Positions 43,020-52,289 of a stretch of 64,000 nucleotides of DNA are shown piece by piece. The stretch lies in contig NC_083876.1 of assembly GCF_032452875.1 (NCBI RefSeq), positions 7,502,001 through 7,566,000 of the forward strand. Direction: 5' to 3'. Under the pieces are notes generated by a model. That model searched no databases. It was given only the letters and a program-made list of their open reading frames with translations, and was not told the DNA's origin. The DNA is from Bos javanicus. Its lineage: Eukaryota > Chordata > Mammalia > Artiodactyla > Bovidae. The position numbers were made by a program, and so were the translations under genes. Positions within the stretch are counted from its first letter, which is position 1. Each line of letters starts with the position of its first letter.

Positions 43020-44571
43020 TGCAAGCATCTCTTGTCATTTAATATGTATATTTAAAATATATGTATGTATGTATGTAAAATAAAGTGCTCTGGTCTCCTC
43101 TAAGTCATCCAAGTAAATCAGAAGGGAAGGCCATACATAAATTGATCTATGAGCTCAAAGAGGTGCCATCCCCTAATATTAGGTAAATTCTCCCTTTCCA
43201 CTGTGAAACTGTTTAAATCGGAAAGAGAAGGACACATTGAATAAACATTTAGAAATATAGATTAAGCATCTCTTTAACTCATCATATTTATTAATGTGAC
43301 TGACTATGCAATAAAATTTTATTATAATTTCTCCACTCATATTTTATGAAATAGCAATTTTTATATGCATCTTGTGCAGAGCTGTGTGTTCGTTATCATC
43401 ACCCAGGTTATTTTGTGAGTTATATAATGAGATTGACAATATGATTGCTTCCTACCAAATTATTTGAAATACAGCACTCTTTGGATCTATGTATAATTTC
43501 AGTGCAAACCACAGATATCAATTTGCATAGTGTAGGGATTTAAAAAATTGATCGTGAGATATATGTTCATAGGTACCCAGAATGTTATTACTATTCAAAG
43601 ATGAAGTTACAGTGCCTTGAATAATGACTTGTGTTAAAAATTTTTCCCTTGTTTTATTTGCTTCTATCAGGTTCTTTCTGTGTTTCAAAGTCACTGCTTG
43701 ACCTCATTTCAGGCTGGCGTGTGTTCCCAAACAGCTCTTTATTTTGAAAAAATAGTGATTAGAAATTGCCCCGTAATATGAGACAGTGTGTAATGTCTCA
43801 AATAGAAATCAATTCTTTCTTTCCTAAAAGACAATATAAGGAGTGACCCCACCTTGTCTATATTTAATTTTTGCATATGATGATGTTCATTCAGAAATGA
43901 GCCAAGAAAACAAGCAAGCAGTTTTAAAAAGCAAGGAAAAATATCTTAGAAGCCCCAAGAAAGAAATTACTTGCAGAAAAGGCCCGTAGGGCACCGTGCT
44001 TTTGGGGGGCAACCTGTGGTCTTTGGAGGGCTCTCTACGGTGACATTCATCTGGTAAATTTTTGCCTGTGGCCAAGGCTATACTCAAATAAGAGTGTTTG
44101 CAGATAGATATTAAGCTTTCTGTTGTATAAACAACTTCTTTTGTTCAGATTTTATGCTCAACAAGCAAATTTCTAATAATTTGCCTCCCCGTGTAGTTTA
44201 CTTGTAAAACCATAATATGAAGATGTGACTGGCAGAGAGCTACACTACATGTAGTCGGTCTCTGGATTGCTCCGACCCCATGGTTACCTTCAAGATGTTT
44301 CCCCAGCTTCAGCAGCTCTCTCTTCCCTGGCATCTTCCATTGATGTTAATATATTCAGTGAAGTTACAGCCAAGGTCTGCCAGTCTTGGAGACATCTGAC
44401 CCCTTTAAGATGACTTTCTATGACTTCTGTTGTATCTGCTCAGTGATGGTTTGACGGTTTAACTCTCAGAAGGCAATGTTATTTCCCAGTTGCACGAGGA
44501 GTCTGTAATCTCTGAAGAGGAATGATGGTAAGTGGTGGTCTCGCTCAGATAAAAAATTACACAGCATACAG
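43020..44571. other. Unassigned, with a short (TATG)n repeat
   Basis: 43060-43076 is ATGTATGTATGTATGTA. The remaining ~1.5 kb is AT-rich with no recognised element or exon. Confidence 0.45.
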
Positions 44572-44778
44572 GAAAGTGAAGTCGCTCAGTTGTGTCTGAC
44601 TCTTTGCGACCCCATGGACTGTAACTACCAGGCTCCTCTGTCCAAGGGATTTTCCAGGCAATAGTACTGGAGTGGATTGCCATTTCCTTCTCCAGGGGAT
44701 CTTCCCAACCCAGGGATCGAACCCAGGTCTTCCACATTGTAGACAGATGCTTTACTGTCTGAGCCACCAGGGAGGTCC
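44572..44778 (-). mobile_element. Bov-tA SINE, antisense
   Basis: GTGAAGTCGCTCAGTTGTGT, TTTTCCAGGCAATAGTACTG, CCAGGGATCGAACCCAGGTC, TCTGAGCCACCAGGGAGGTC. The 133-codon minus frame is its sense translation plus flank. Confidence 0.92.
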
Positions 44779-44906
44779 TAGCGGTATACTTACACATAAG
44801 GAAGTCAAATGTTGTTGGTTTTTTAACTATTCCCAGGAGTGTGGGGCGGGGGTCGCTCACTTTTCATCAGTATATATGGACTGGATATTCCTTGAGCTAA
44901 GGTGAA

Positions 44907-45114
44907 GTGAAAGTGTGAGTCACTCAGTCATGTCCAACTCTTTATGACCCCATGGACTGTAGCCCACCGGGCTCTTCTGTCCATGGAATTTTCCAGTCTA
45001 GAATATTGGAGTGGGTTGCCATTCCCTTTTCCAGGGGATCTTTCCAACCCAGAGATTGATCGCAGATCTCTTGCATTGCAGGCAGATTTTTTCCCTCTGA
45101 GCCACTAGGGAGGC
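44907..45114 (-). mobile_element. Bov-tA SINE, antisense
   Basis: AGTGTGAGTCACTCAGTCAT, TGGAATTTTCCAGTCTAGAA, CAGATTTTTTCCCTCTGAGC, CACTAGGGAGGCC. Only ~130 bp from the previous copy, in the same orientation. Confidence 0.9.
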
Positions 45115-45299
45115 CATGGATACTCATTGGGGCTAAGACATATATAATTATAGGATTGCTGAGATAGAATATGACATAGTCTTAAGTGTAATTCACACTT
45201 ACTAATTTATTCCAGGAACTATTTATTGAATACCTATTAAGTGCTAAATGAGGTGCTATATGGTGGATACCAAAAGAAGCCAATTTGCTCACTAGCTGA

Positions 45300-45512
45300 A
45301 GCAATGATTCTCAACTGGAGAGCATTTTGCCTCCTAGGAAACAATTGGCAACGTTTGGAGAAATCTTTGAGTGTCACACCTGGGAGAAGTACTGACATTT
45401 GTTGTCATCTAGTGCCACTTAAGGATGTGCTAACCATTGTACAATGCAGAGGACAGCCCTCTACATCAAAAAGATATCCAGCCCAGTAGTGCCAAGGTTG
45501 AGAAACCTTGAC
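45300..45512 (+). mobile_element. MER5A-like hAT-Charlie MITE
   Basis: CAATGATTCTCAACTGGAGA, GAAACAATTGGCAACGTTTG, GTCATCTAGTGCCACTTAAG, GTACAATGCAGAGGACAGCC, CCAAGGTTGAGAAACCTT. Start and end are inverted repeats (TTCTCAAC / GTTGAGAA) as in MER5. Confidence 0.85.
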
Positions 45513-45519
45513 CTGAATG

Positions 45520-46465
45520 TTAAAATGTAGTTAAGCTTCTGCATGTGAAGTATTCAGGAAATAGTGTAAGTGGAAAGGTTGTTTTTATCAGGTTGATTAT
45601 TTTATATTTTTCTTACTATGTTCTGGTCCAATAAACACTGAAGTCTTGAAAAATACTTTCAAGAACTGTACAGATGTCCTGGAATCACATTTAAGAAGTT
45701 CAGATTTCATATACTGATTCTTTTTAGTCAGCATGGATTCCAAATTTCTGACTAGAAACAGATTTTAACTGCAAAATTAGGACTATGAAATTAAATTAGA
45801 GGTTCAGTGGACTTTTATTGACTTTTAGGAATGGCCAAAATATCGGTCAACTGTAGGTCAGTTCTCTAAATCTCAATAGCTCATTGTCCTGGGAAAAACT
45901 GTCTAATTTAATAATTCTTGCTCATGGTGAAAACAAGCTTTTCTACTTCCTGGATACCAACACGTCTTTAAACACATACACACGCACAAAATTGTAAATA
46001 ACTATAAAATTTTGATTTGAACTTTTACATGTCAAAAGAAGAGAACTGATTACTGACTTTGTGTGTCCTTTTGTTTTTTAGATTTATGATCATGGCAGAT
46101 TCAGGCTAGAGCATATAACAAAGATGCACAGATTTTATTTAAAAGGTGATTTTTTTTTTAAGGTGTTTTTTTTTTAACTTGCAGTTTTAAAAACTCACAG
46201 TTCTTTATGAGTTCTTAGGAAGAGTCTTTCCAATTTATCTCTATTTTTAACTTTGGTCATTGGGAAGAAACTATCCAGGAACCATTTTCTTTAGTTTATG
46301 GAGAAGGTGCCTAGGCAGTTTGTTAGTCGAGGGAGCACACACCACAGTGAGACATGGCCTGTATGCTAGACAGAAATACAGTCATTACAAGTGCTGCCAC
46401 ACAGCCGTGTGCAGCTGCTATCCCAGCACTGATGGTGCTACCTTAATGTGTAATAATCTGACTTA
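45520..46465. other. Unassigned sequence
   Basis: AT-rich, T-runs at 46151 and 46169. The 105-codon frame at 46260-46577 extends into the following BovB tail and lacks motifs. Confidence 0.4.
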
Positions 46466-46466
46466 C

Positions 46467-46650
46467 TGTTCAGTCACTAAGCTGTATCCAGTTCTTTGCA
46501 ACCCCATGGACTGCAGCATGCCAGGCTTCCCTGTCCTTCACTCTCTCCCGAGGTTTGCTCAAATTCATGTCCATTGATTCGCTGATGCCATCCAAACATC
46601 TCATATGCCGTCACTCCCTTCTCCTCTTTCCCTCAATCTTTAGTTTCCAT
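46467..46650 (-). mobile_element. BovB LINE 3' end, diverged short copy
   Basis: ACTGTTCAGTCACTAAGCTG, CATGGACTGCAGCATGCCAG, TTCCCTGTCCTTCACTCTCT, GATTCGCTGATGCCATCCAA in antisense. Diverged and truncated. Confidence 0.8.
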
Positions 46651-46921
46651 GAATATATTTATATTTGTCAGATCTCCTGGTTGTGCTGCTGGAGTCAGAG
46701 AATCATGCCATCAATTGCTTTGGGGAGCTTAAGAAAGCTTCATAGATTAGGAAGGGGTTGGAGTATTCTAGGCAGAGGGATGTGACATTCAAGGAAAGTG
46801 TAATAGAATCATGCATCACAAATTTCAAGAAGAGTAAAGTTGTGCCCCTCTACCCACTGGAGAAGCAGGAGGAAGCAAAATGAGGGCTCAGTCTAGAATC
46901 TGAAGGATGATATAGGATGCA

Positions 46922-47141
46922 TTATCTTTCCAGGTGGCAAAGTGATAAAGAATCTGCCTGCCAACACAGGAAATGCAAAGAGACACAGGTTCAATTCCTA
47001 GGTCCAGAAGATGCTCTGGATAGGAAATGGCAACCCACTCGAGTATTCTTGCCTGGAAAATTCCATGGACAGAGGAGCCTGGCAGGCTACAGTCCATGGG
47101 GCTGCAAAGAATTGGATGCAACTGAGCGACTGCGCACATAC
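46922..47141 (+). mobile_element. Bov-tA SINE with 10-bp target-site duplication
   Basis: ATCTTTCCAGGTGGCAAAGT head, ACAGGTTCAATTCCTAGGTC, GAGTATTCTTGCCTGGAAAA, GAACTGAGCGACTGC-type end. ATAGGATGCA flanks it exactly (46912-46921 and 47142-47151). Confidence 0.94.
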
Positions 47142-47199
47142 ATAGGATGCAGTGAGAGTTTTAGGATTTACTTCATGGAGTTTAGAGTCCTAAATTTTT

Positions 47200-48290
47200 A
47201 AGGCAGTGGGAGTGGCATGATCAGATTTTTGTGTTAGAATGATAATTAAGGAGTTCAGTTGATGGGTTAGACAGGAGAAAAACTAGAATGATAGAAATTA
47301 TTTAGGAGCTTATTGTAGCTATCCACATGCTGAAGATAAGTACAAAGTCAGGAGACAGTGCCCAGAAGGGGAGTTTTTCAACATTTTTGTCACAAATTGA
47401 AAAGAATTGGTGACCGACTAGATGTCAGAACTAAGAACAAGACAACTTGAGAATGATGCCGTAGATTTAGCTTGGGTGATGTGGAGGATGCGAACCAAAG
47501 ACCTGTTTGCTAGATGGCAGGTTTTCAGTTGTTTGTGCAGCATTGTCTGTGTAGCATCCTAGAGGAGATCAGTCCTGGGTGTTCATTGGAAAGACTGATG
47601 TTGAAGCTGAAACTCCAATCCTTTGGACACCTGATGCGAAGGGCTGACTCATTTGAAATGACCCTGATGCTGGGAGAGATTGAGGGCAGGAGGAGAAGGG
47701 GATGACAGAGGATAAGATGGTTGGATGGCATCATCGACTCAATGGACATGAGTTTGGGTGAACTCCAGGAGTTGGTGATGGACAGGAAGGCCTGGCGTGC
47801 TGCGGTTCATGGGGTTGCAAGGAGTCGGACACGACTGAGCAACTGAACTGAACTGAACTGTGCAGCATTTAGGGGGCAGTTGGGAGGATCTCTTAGGAGA
47901 GAGGACAGAGTGAGGGGCTCGGATCTGAGAATCATTAGTATCTCCAGATAGCAGTGCTGATGCTGAGGAGGGGTGAGTCTGTCGCCAGCACAGGGTGAGA
48001 AGGGGAAGATTTGACAGAAGTTTAAGGGGAGGGCTGACAGAAAGGACCTGAGAGTCTGAAAGTAAATTAATTAAGGAAATAGATTCCAGGAGTATTGTCA
48101 CAGACATCAAGATGGAAATAAAGGAAAACTAGAGGACGAATAGCAGTACTAAATTTTGCAGAAGTCTAAGAAAAATCAAGACTATGACAGAGGCCTATGG
48201 TTTTGGCAGCTAGAAGCTATTCATATTATTGACTATAAATATTTCCATAACATCTGTGGGTAAAAGGCAGATTGTTGAGTTAGTGTAAGT
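47200..48290 (+). mobile_element. Probable ancient interspersed repeat, split by BovB
   Basis: GGGAGTGGCATGATCAGATT, GCTTATTGTAGCTATCCACA, GGGCAGTTGGGAGGATCTCT, GGATCTGAGAATCATTAGTA resemble an old purine-rich mammalian repeat ('gggagtgacatgatcag', 'gggagtcatcagcata'). I cannot name its class. It is split by the BovB tail at 47545-47858. Confidence 0.4.
47545..47858 (+). mobile_element. BovB LINE 3' end with perfect 11-bp target-site duplication
   Basis: Sense BovB: AGGAGATCAGTCCTGGGTGT, GAAGCTGAAACTCCAATCCT, GGAGGAGAAGGGGATGACAG, ending in GAACTGAACTGAACTG (3' terminal repeat). TGTGCAGCATT occurs exactly on both sides (47534-47544 and 47859-47869). The first ~8 bp after the duplication do not match BovB and may be extra junction bases. 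Confidence 0.95.
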
Positions 48291-48333
48291 GTTAGAGGGA
48301 TGCTGTCTAGATTAGATTTTCTCTAGTGAGGAT

Positions 48334-48606
48334 CACTGGAGAGGGAAATGGCAACCCACTCCAGTGTTCTTGCCTGGAGAATCCTGTGGATGGAGGAGCC
48401 TGGTGGGCTGCTGTCCATGGGGTCGCACAGAGTCGCACACGACTGAAGCGACTTAGCATGCATGCATGCATTGGAGAAGGAAATGGCAACCCACTCCAGT
48501 GTTCTTGCCTGGAAAATCCTGTGGATGGAGGAGCCTGGTGGGCTGCCGTCTATGTGGTCGCACAGAGTCGAACACGACTGAAGCGACTTAGCAGCAACAG
48601 CAGCAA
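48334..48606 (+). mobile_element. Bov-A2-like SINE made of two second-type monomers, 7-bp target-site duplication
   Basis: Unit 1 (48336-48460) and unit 2 (48474-48600) both carry AAATGGCAACCCACTCCAGT, GGATGGAGGAGCCTGGTGGG and GACTGAAGCGACTTAGCA. The usual Bov-A2 has a distinct first monomer (GGCAATGGCACCCC type); here both are of the downstream type, joined by a GCATGCATGCATGCA linker. TGAGGAT flanks it (48327-48333 and 48607-48613). Confidence 0.92.
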
Positions 48607-48613
48607 TGAGGAT

Positions 48614-49733
48614 TATTTGCTAGAAAGTTTTTTTTGTTGTTGTCATCTGTGCGAATATTTTTCACCCAAAGGTATGTACACCCACATAAAGACAAAAGAG
48701 GGATACAGAAAAAGACTTTATGGATTACCTTATCTACCTATTCAACTTAGAAGGAAATTAGAATGAAAAAGGTTAAGGGTCTTGTCCAGAATGTGCACAG
48801 TCAGTTGTAAAACCAATTCTGCAATCATCCTCTTGATTCCTGGTCTGGTATATTATCCATTACTCCGTGAACAGAAAGATAGAGGTCATTTCTATGCAGA
48901 GAAAAACAAATGAGCTGTGTCATTGCAGAAATGTTCTGCATGGTTTCCAGCCATCTGTTTTGAAGCTCAGTCTGGACTCCTAGGAATTGAGACTGCTGGG
49001 CTGAATTTAGACGGACCGTGTGGACAGGGCAAGGAAACTCTTGTACTTGAGGGGTTTGGCTATTTCAAGATACGAAATATGGAAGATACAAAATCTTTAT
49101 GAGAAAATTCCTAGAGCTGTGGGATTTTTGAGGACTGCCTTTGACTTCTTGTTGTATATGATTCTGGACTTCTGTGTCTTCTCATTAGACCTGCTGTGCT
49201 TTTTATGTGTTAAAAACGGAGCAGAATGCATTGCTTTTAGCAGAAGAAACAGATCAAGCAGAGAGAGCATTGGGGTGGAATTCAGGAAAGCTGAATTCTG
49301 ACCCCAGGTGTGGTACTTTGTGCCCGAGGACCCTTCACACTCTGTGGGCCTTAGTTATCTTGCTGCACTAGGTCAGCATTTGAAACTGAGATCTTTTGAA
49401 GTCCCTTGAAGACTTGTTTGGTACAACCCACATACCTGTTGGAGTTGTAATATCTTCAACCAGAAATGCTCCCCCTAGGTTACCTTAGGTCCCGTTGTCA
49501 TGTATCCAGGTAACGGCCTCTGTAGGGCTTGAGCTTGTGAACCCTGATGTCCAGTCCCCTTTCAGCTTGGATTTTCCATGATTCCTTATTACAGCGTTCA
49601 GAGTCCTGGAACTGTTGTCCAGGCTTGCTATTTGTTGCCCAAAATGCCCATAATGACAGAGTTGCAAACTCCTAGCAAACTGATTTAAGACTAGAAATGA
49701 AAAATCTTGATAAAGAATATGTGCATGCATGCA
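48614..49733. other. Unassigned sequence
   Basis: No transposon recognised with confidence; a MIR-like patch may lie near 49310-49400 (CTCTGTGGGCCTTAGTTATC). Frames of 61-93 codons lack motifs. Confidence 0.4.
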
Positions 49734-49940
49734 TACTCAGTAACTTCAGTTGTGTCTGACTCTTTGGGACCCCTTGGACTGTAGCCCTCCAGACTCTTCT
49801 GTCCATGGGATTCTCCAGGCAGGAATACTGGAATGGGTGTCCATTCCCTTCTCCAGGGGATCTTCCCGACCCAGGGCTCGAACCTGGTTCTCCTACACTG
49901 CAGATGGATTCTTTACCACTGAGCCACTGGGGAAACCCCT
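49734..49940 (-). mobile_element. Bov-tA SINE, antisense
   Basis: AACTTCAGTTGTGTCTGACT, TCTCCAGGCAGGAATACTGG, CAGGGCTCGAACCTGGTTCT, TTTACCACTGAGCCACTGGG. Abuts the L1 tail that follows. Confidence 0.92.
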
Positions 49941-49944
49941 GAAA

Positions 49945-50052
49945 AAAGAACAGATACATGTATTTGAATAACTGAATCATGTTTTGGTACACCTGAAATT
50001 AACACAACATTGTAAGTCAACTATACGCCAATAAAATAAAAATTTTAAAAAA
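49945..50052 (+). mobile_element. L1 3' end with A-rich tail
   Basis: TAACTGAATCATGTTTTGGT, ACACCTGAAATTAACACAAC, ATTGTAAGTCAACTATACGC, CAATAAAATAAAAATTTT. Same block as at the window start; only ~100 bp remain, and a SINE replaces the upstream part. Confidence 0.85.
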
Positions 50053-50118
50053 TCCTTTAGGTTAAAGAAGCATATATCATTTAATGTAATTATCAAAGGT
50101 CATCAGAACGTTAAATTT

Positions 50119-50418
50119 GGACTTCCCTGGTTGTCCAGTGATTACGAATTGGCTTGCCAATTCAAGGGACACAGATTCATGCCCTCCTCTGGGAAGATTC
50201 CATATGCTGCTGCTGGGCAGCTAAGCCCACACTCCACAACTGCTGAAGCTACACACCCTAGATCCCTTGCTCCACAGCAAGGGGAAGCCACTAGAACAAG
50301 AAATACATGTTCTGTAGCTGCAGAGTAGTCCCTGCTCACCACAGCTAGAGAAAACCCACTCACAGCAATGAAGACCCGGTGCAGCCAAAGATAGATACAT
50401 CATTTTTGAAAAAAAAAG
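50119..50418 (+). mobile_element. CHR-2-like tRNA-Glu SINE, full-length type
   Basis: GGACTTCCCTGGTTGTCCAG head, TGCCCTCCTCTGGGAAGATT, CTGGGCAGCTAAGCCCACAC, CCTTGCTCCACAGCAAGGGG, CCTGCTCACCACAGCTAGAG, AATGAAGACCCGGTGCAGCC, then an A-rich end. The copy at 55882 shares the whole layout. Confidence 0.82.
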
Positions 50419-51574
50419 AGCATTAAAGGTTATTAAAAAATGGTAACACAATGTAATCAGCAGGATGCTCTTTCCTAGTTGGATTGTTTTTAAAGAGACT
50501 TTCCAAATTATTTTCAATACTGTTCCATAAAATTAGGGAAAACAAACAAAAAAGAAGTACAGACAGAAATCTGTGGCGGTACATTGTAATTTAACCCTCT
50601 TTTCCCAAAACTCACTTTTTAGGCTAAGGAATGGTTTTTCATTGTAAGGAGTTACTACAATTCTGTATTTTCTATCATTGGGACTTTCTCAGTTTACTTT
50701 TGAAGGGTCATAAGATTTGTCTTACAAGGAACATTGGAGCTTTTAGTTCTCTAGACATTCCTTGGAAATAAAAAATCTAATGTGAAAAAGCTAGAAATTG
50801 ATGCTAGGAATGGTTTCTGTGAATTCCCTTAAGTGTACTGCATCCAACTAGTTGACACATCTTTCTTGGTGATAAAATGGTTGTCATTTCAATCAGATGA
50901 CAAAAAACAATTCTCCAAGTGAAGCTGAGCTCCTTCGCCAAGAGGACTGTTGAACTTTTAATAGTTTCTGAGAATGAAATAATCAGGCATGTATTTGTCA
51001 GAAGCTTAATATAAATTTTTTTCTTTTGATTTTATCTGGGCATTTTTATTGAATTTTACTTGATTTGATTTTTCCATCTCTTCTATGAGAATGGCTTTTT
51101 GCTTGTAAGTTTCACTCAAATTGACATTTTGATGGTTTAACACATTAATGAAATTTCTAGAAGATAGGCTGTGTTCTTTGAAAAATAAAATATTGACAGA
51201 GTACACCAAAGGGACATTTTAAAGTACATTTTGATTTCCTTTGCAGCTTGATAACATATTTGCTGCTGTCTGGTAGCTCCCAGAGCCGTACTTCCCACTC
51301 TGTGTCCAGATGATATTGGGTAATATTGTAGTACGTCTTTCTGTATCTGGATTTCTGTATGCAAATTGAGTGCTTGGCTGTCTATGAATACCACAAAGTC
51401 CTCCTCTCCCCGTCTAGCAATGTGGGACTGAAAAAAAAAAACCAAAAAAACCTTTCTGAAACCATGAAGTCATCTTTTTCGCAGCCACTGAATTTCTAGA
51501 CAGTATAGAGTCTACTTTGCTTTTCAAAATATTTTGCTTTGCAAAAACACACAAATGCACAGAGATGAACACTT
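50419..51574. other. Unassigned sequence
   Basis: AT-rich. Frames at 51006-51445 (67 and 102 codons, minus) show no domain. No repeat recognised. Confidence 0.4.
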
Positions 51575-51795
51575 TCATAGCACTGTGTGCCAGGCATTCT
51601 TCTAAATTATGTATGTAATTCATGTCATTTGTTTTCGACAGCATCCCTAGGATATAGGGACTGTTGTTGCCCCATTTCTCGGGTGAGGAAACTGAAGCTC
51701 AAGTTGGCACAGTCAGCAGGAGACAGAGCAGGAGTCAACAGGATCACTCGACCCCAGGGCCCCTGAACCTAATCACTAAACAGTGCTGTGCAGCT
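51575..51795 (-). mobile_element. MIR SINE, antisense
   Basis: GACTGTTGTTGCCCCATTTC, GGGTGAGGAAACTGAAGCTC, CAGCAGGAGACAGAGCAGGA, CCTAATCACTAAACAGTGCT follow the antisense MIR order ('ccccattttacagatgaggaaactgaggctc'). Confidence 0.78.
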
Positions 51796-52052
51796 CTGAC
51801 TTAAATGAGCAAAATAGTGTGTAGCTCCCAGTGAGACAAAAGAACTATCAGAAGTTTTTACTGAAACCAGAATTCCACAGTGTACTATTTTTTTTTCTTT
51901 TTTCCGTTAATAGACGTTGATGAACCTTTCTCCTTTCCACTAGGGAGAAACATACTAAGCTAAGCCACTCTGAGGTAGGCCAAGAAGACATAGAGTAATT
52001 CAAACATTAAACTAGAAGTAAATTGAGAACATTTTTGCATTGTAATCAAGTT

Positions 52053-52285
52053 GTTTTTTTTTTTTTTTTTTAAAAGCATTAATGGGGATATTAGTCTCCC
52101 CACGGGAATTCTTGTCCATCCACTTGGTTGCCTTGCCCTGGCCACACCCTTGGATAGCAGAGCTGCCCTGGAAGCTCCCCTTGTTAGAAGCGTTGGTGTT
52201 GCTGATGCTCAGTCTAGAGGTCAGTCCCTGGAACCTCTTGGACGAGTCATCCAGAAAATATAATGTCTCTTTGGAAAGTGTCATC
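52053..52285 (-). mobile_element. Candidate retrocopy of an unidentified transcript (poly(A) tract, minus strand)
   Basis: A 19-nt T-run at 52054-52072 looks like the poly(A) tail of a minus-strand insertion. Upstream (to ~52285) is mid-GC sequence unlike its AT-rich neighbours. A 90-codon minus frame (52012-52284) starts MTLSKETLYFLDDSSKRF and a 70-codon + frame overlaps it. No protein family is recognised. No target-site duplication was found, so this is a candidate only. Confidence 0.45.
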
Positions 52286-52289
52286 TTGA

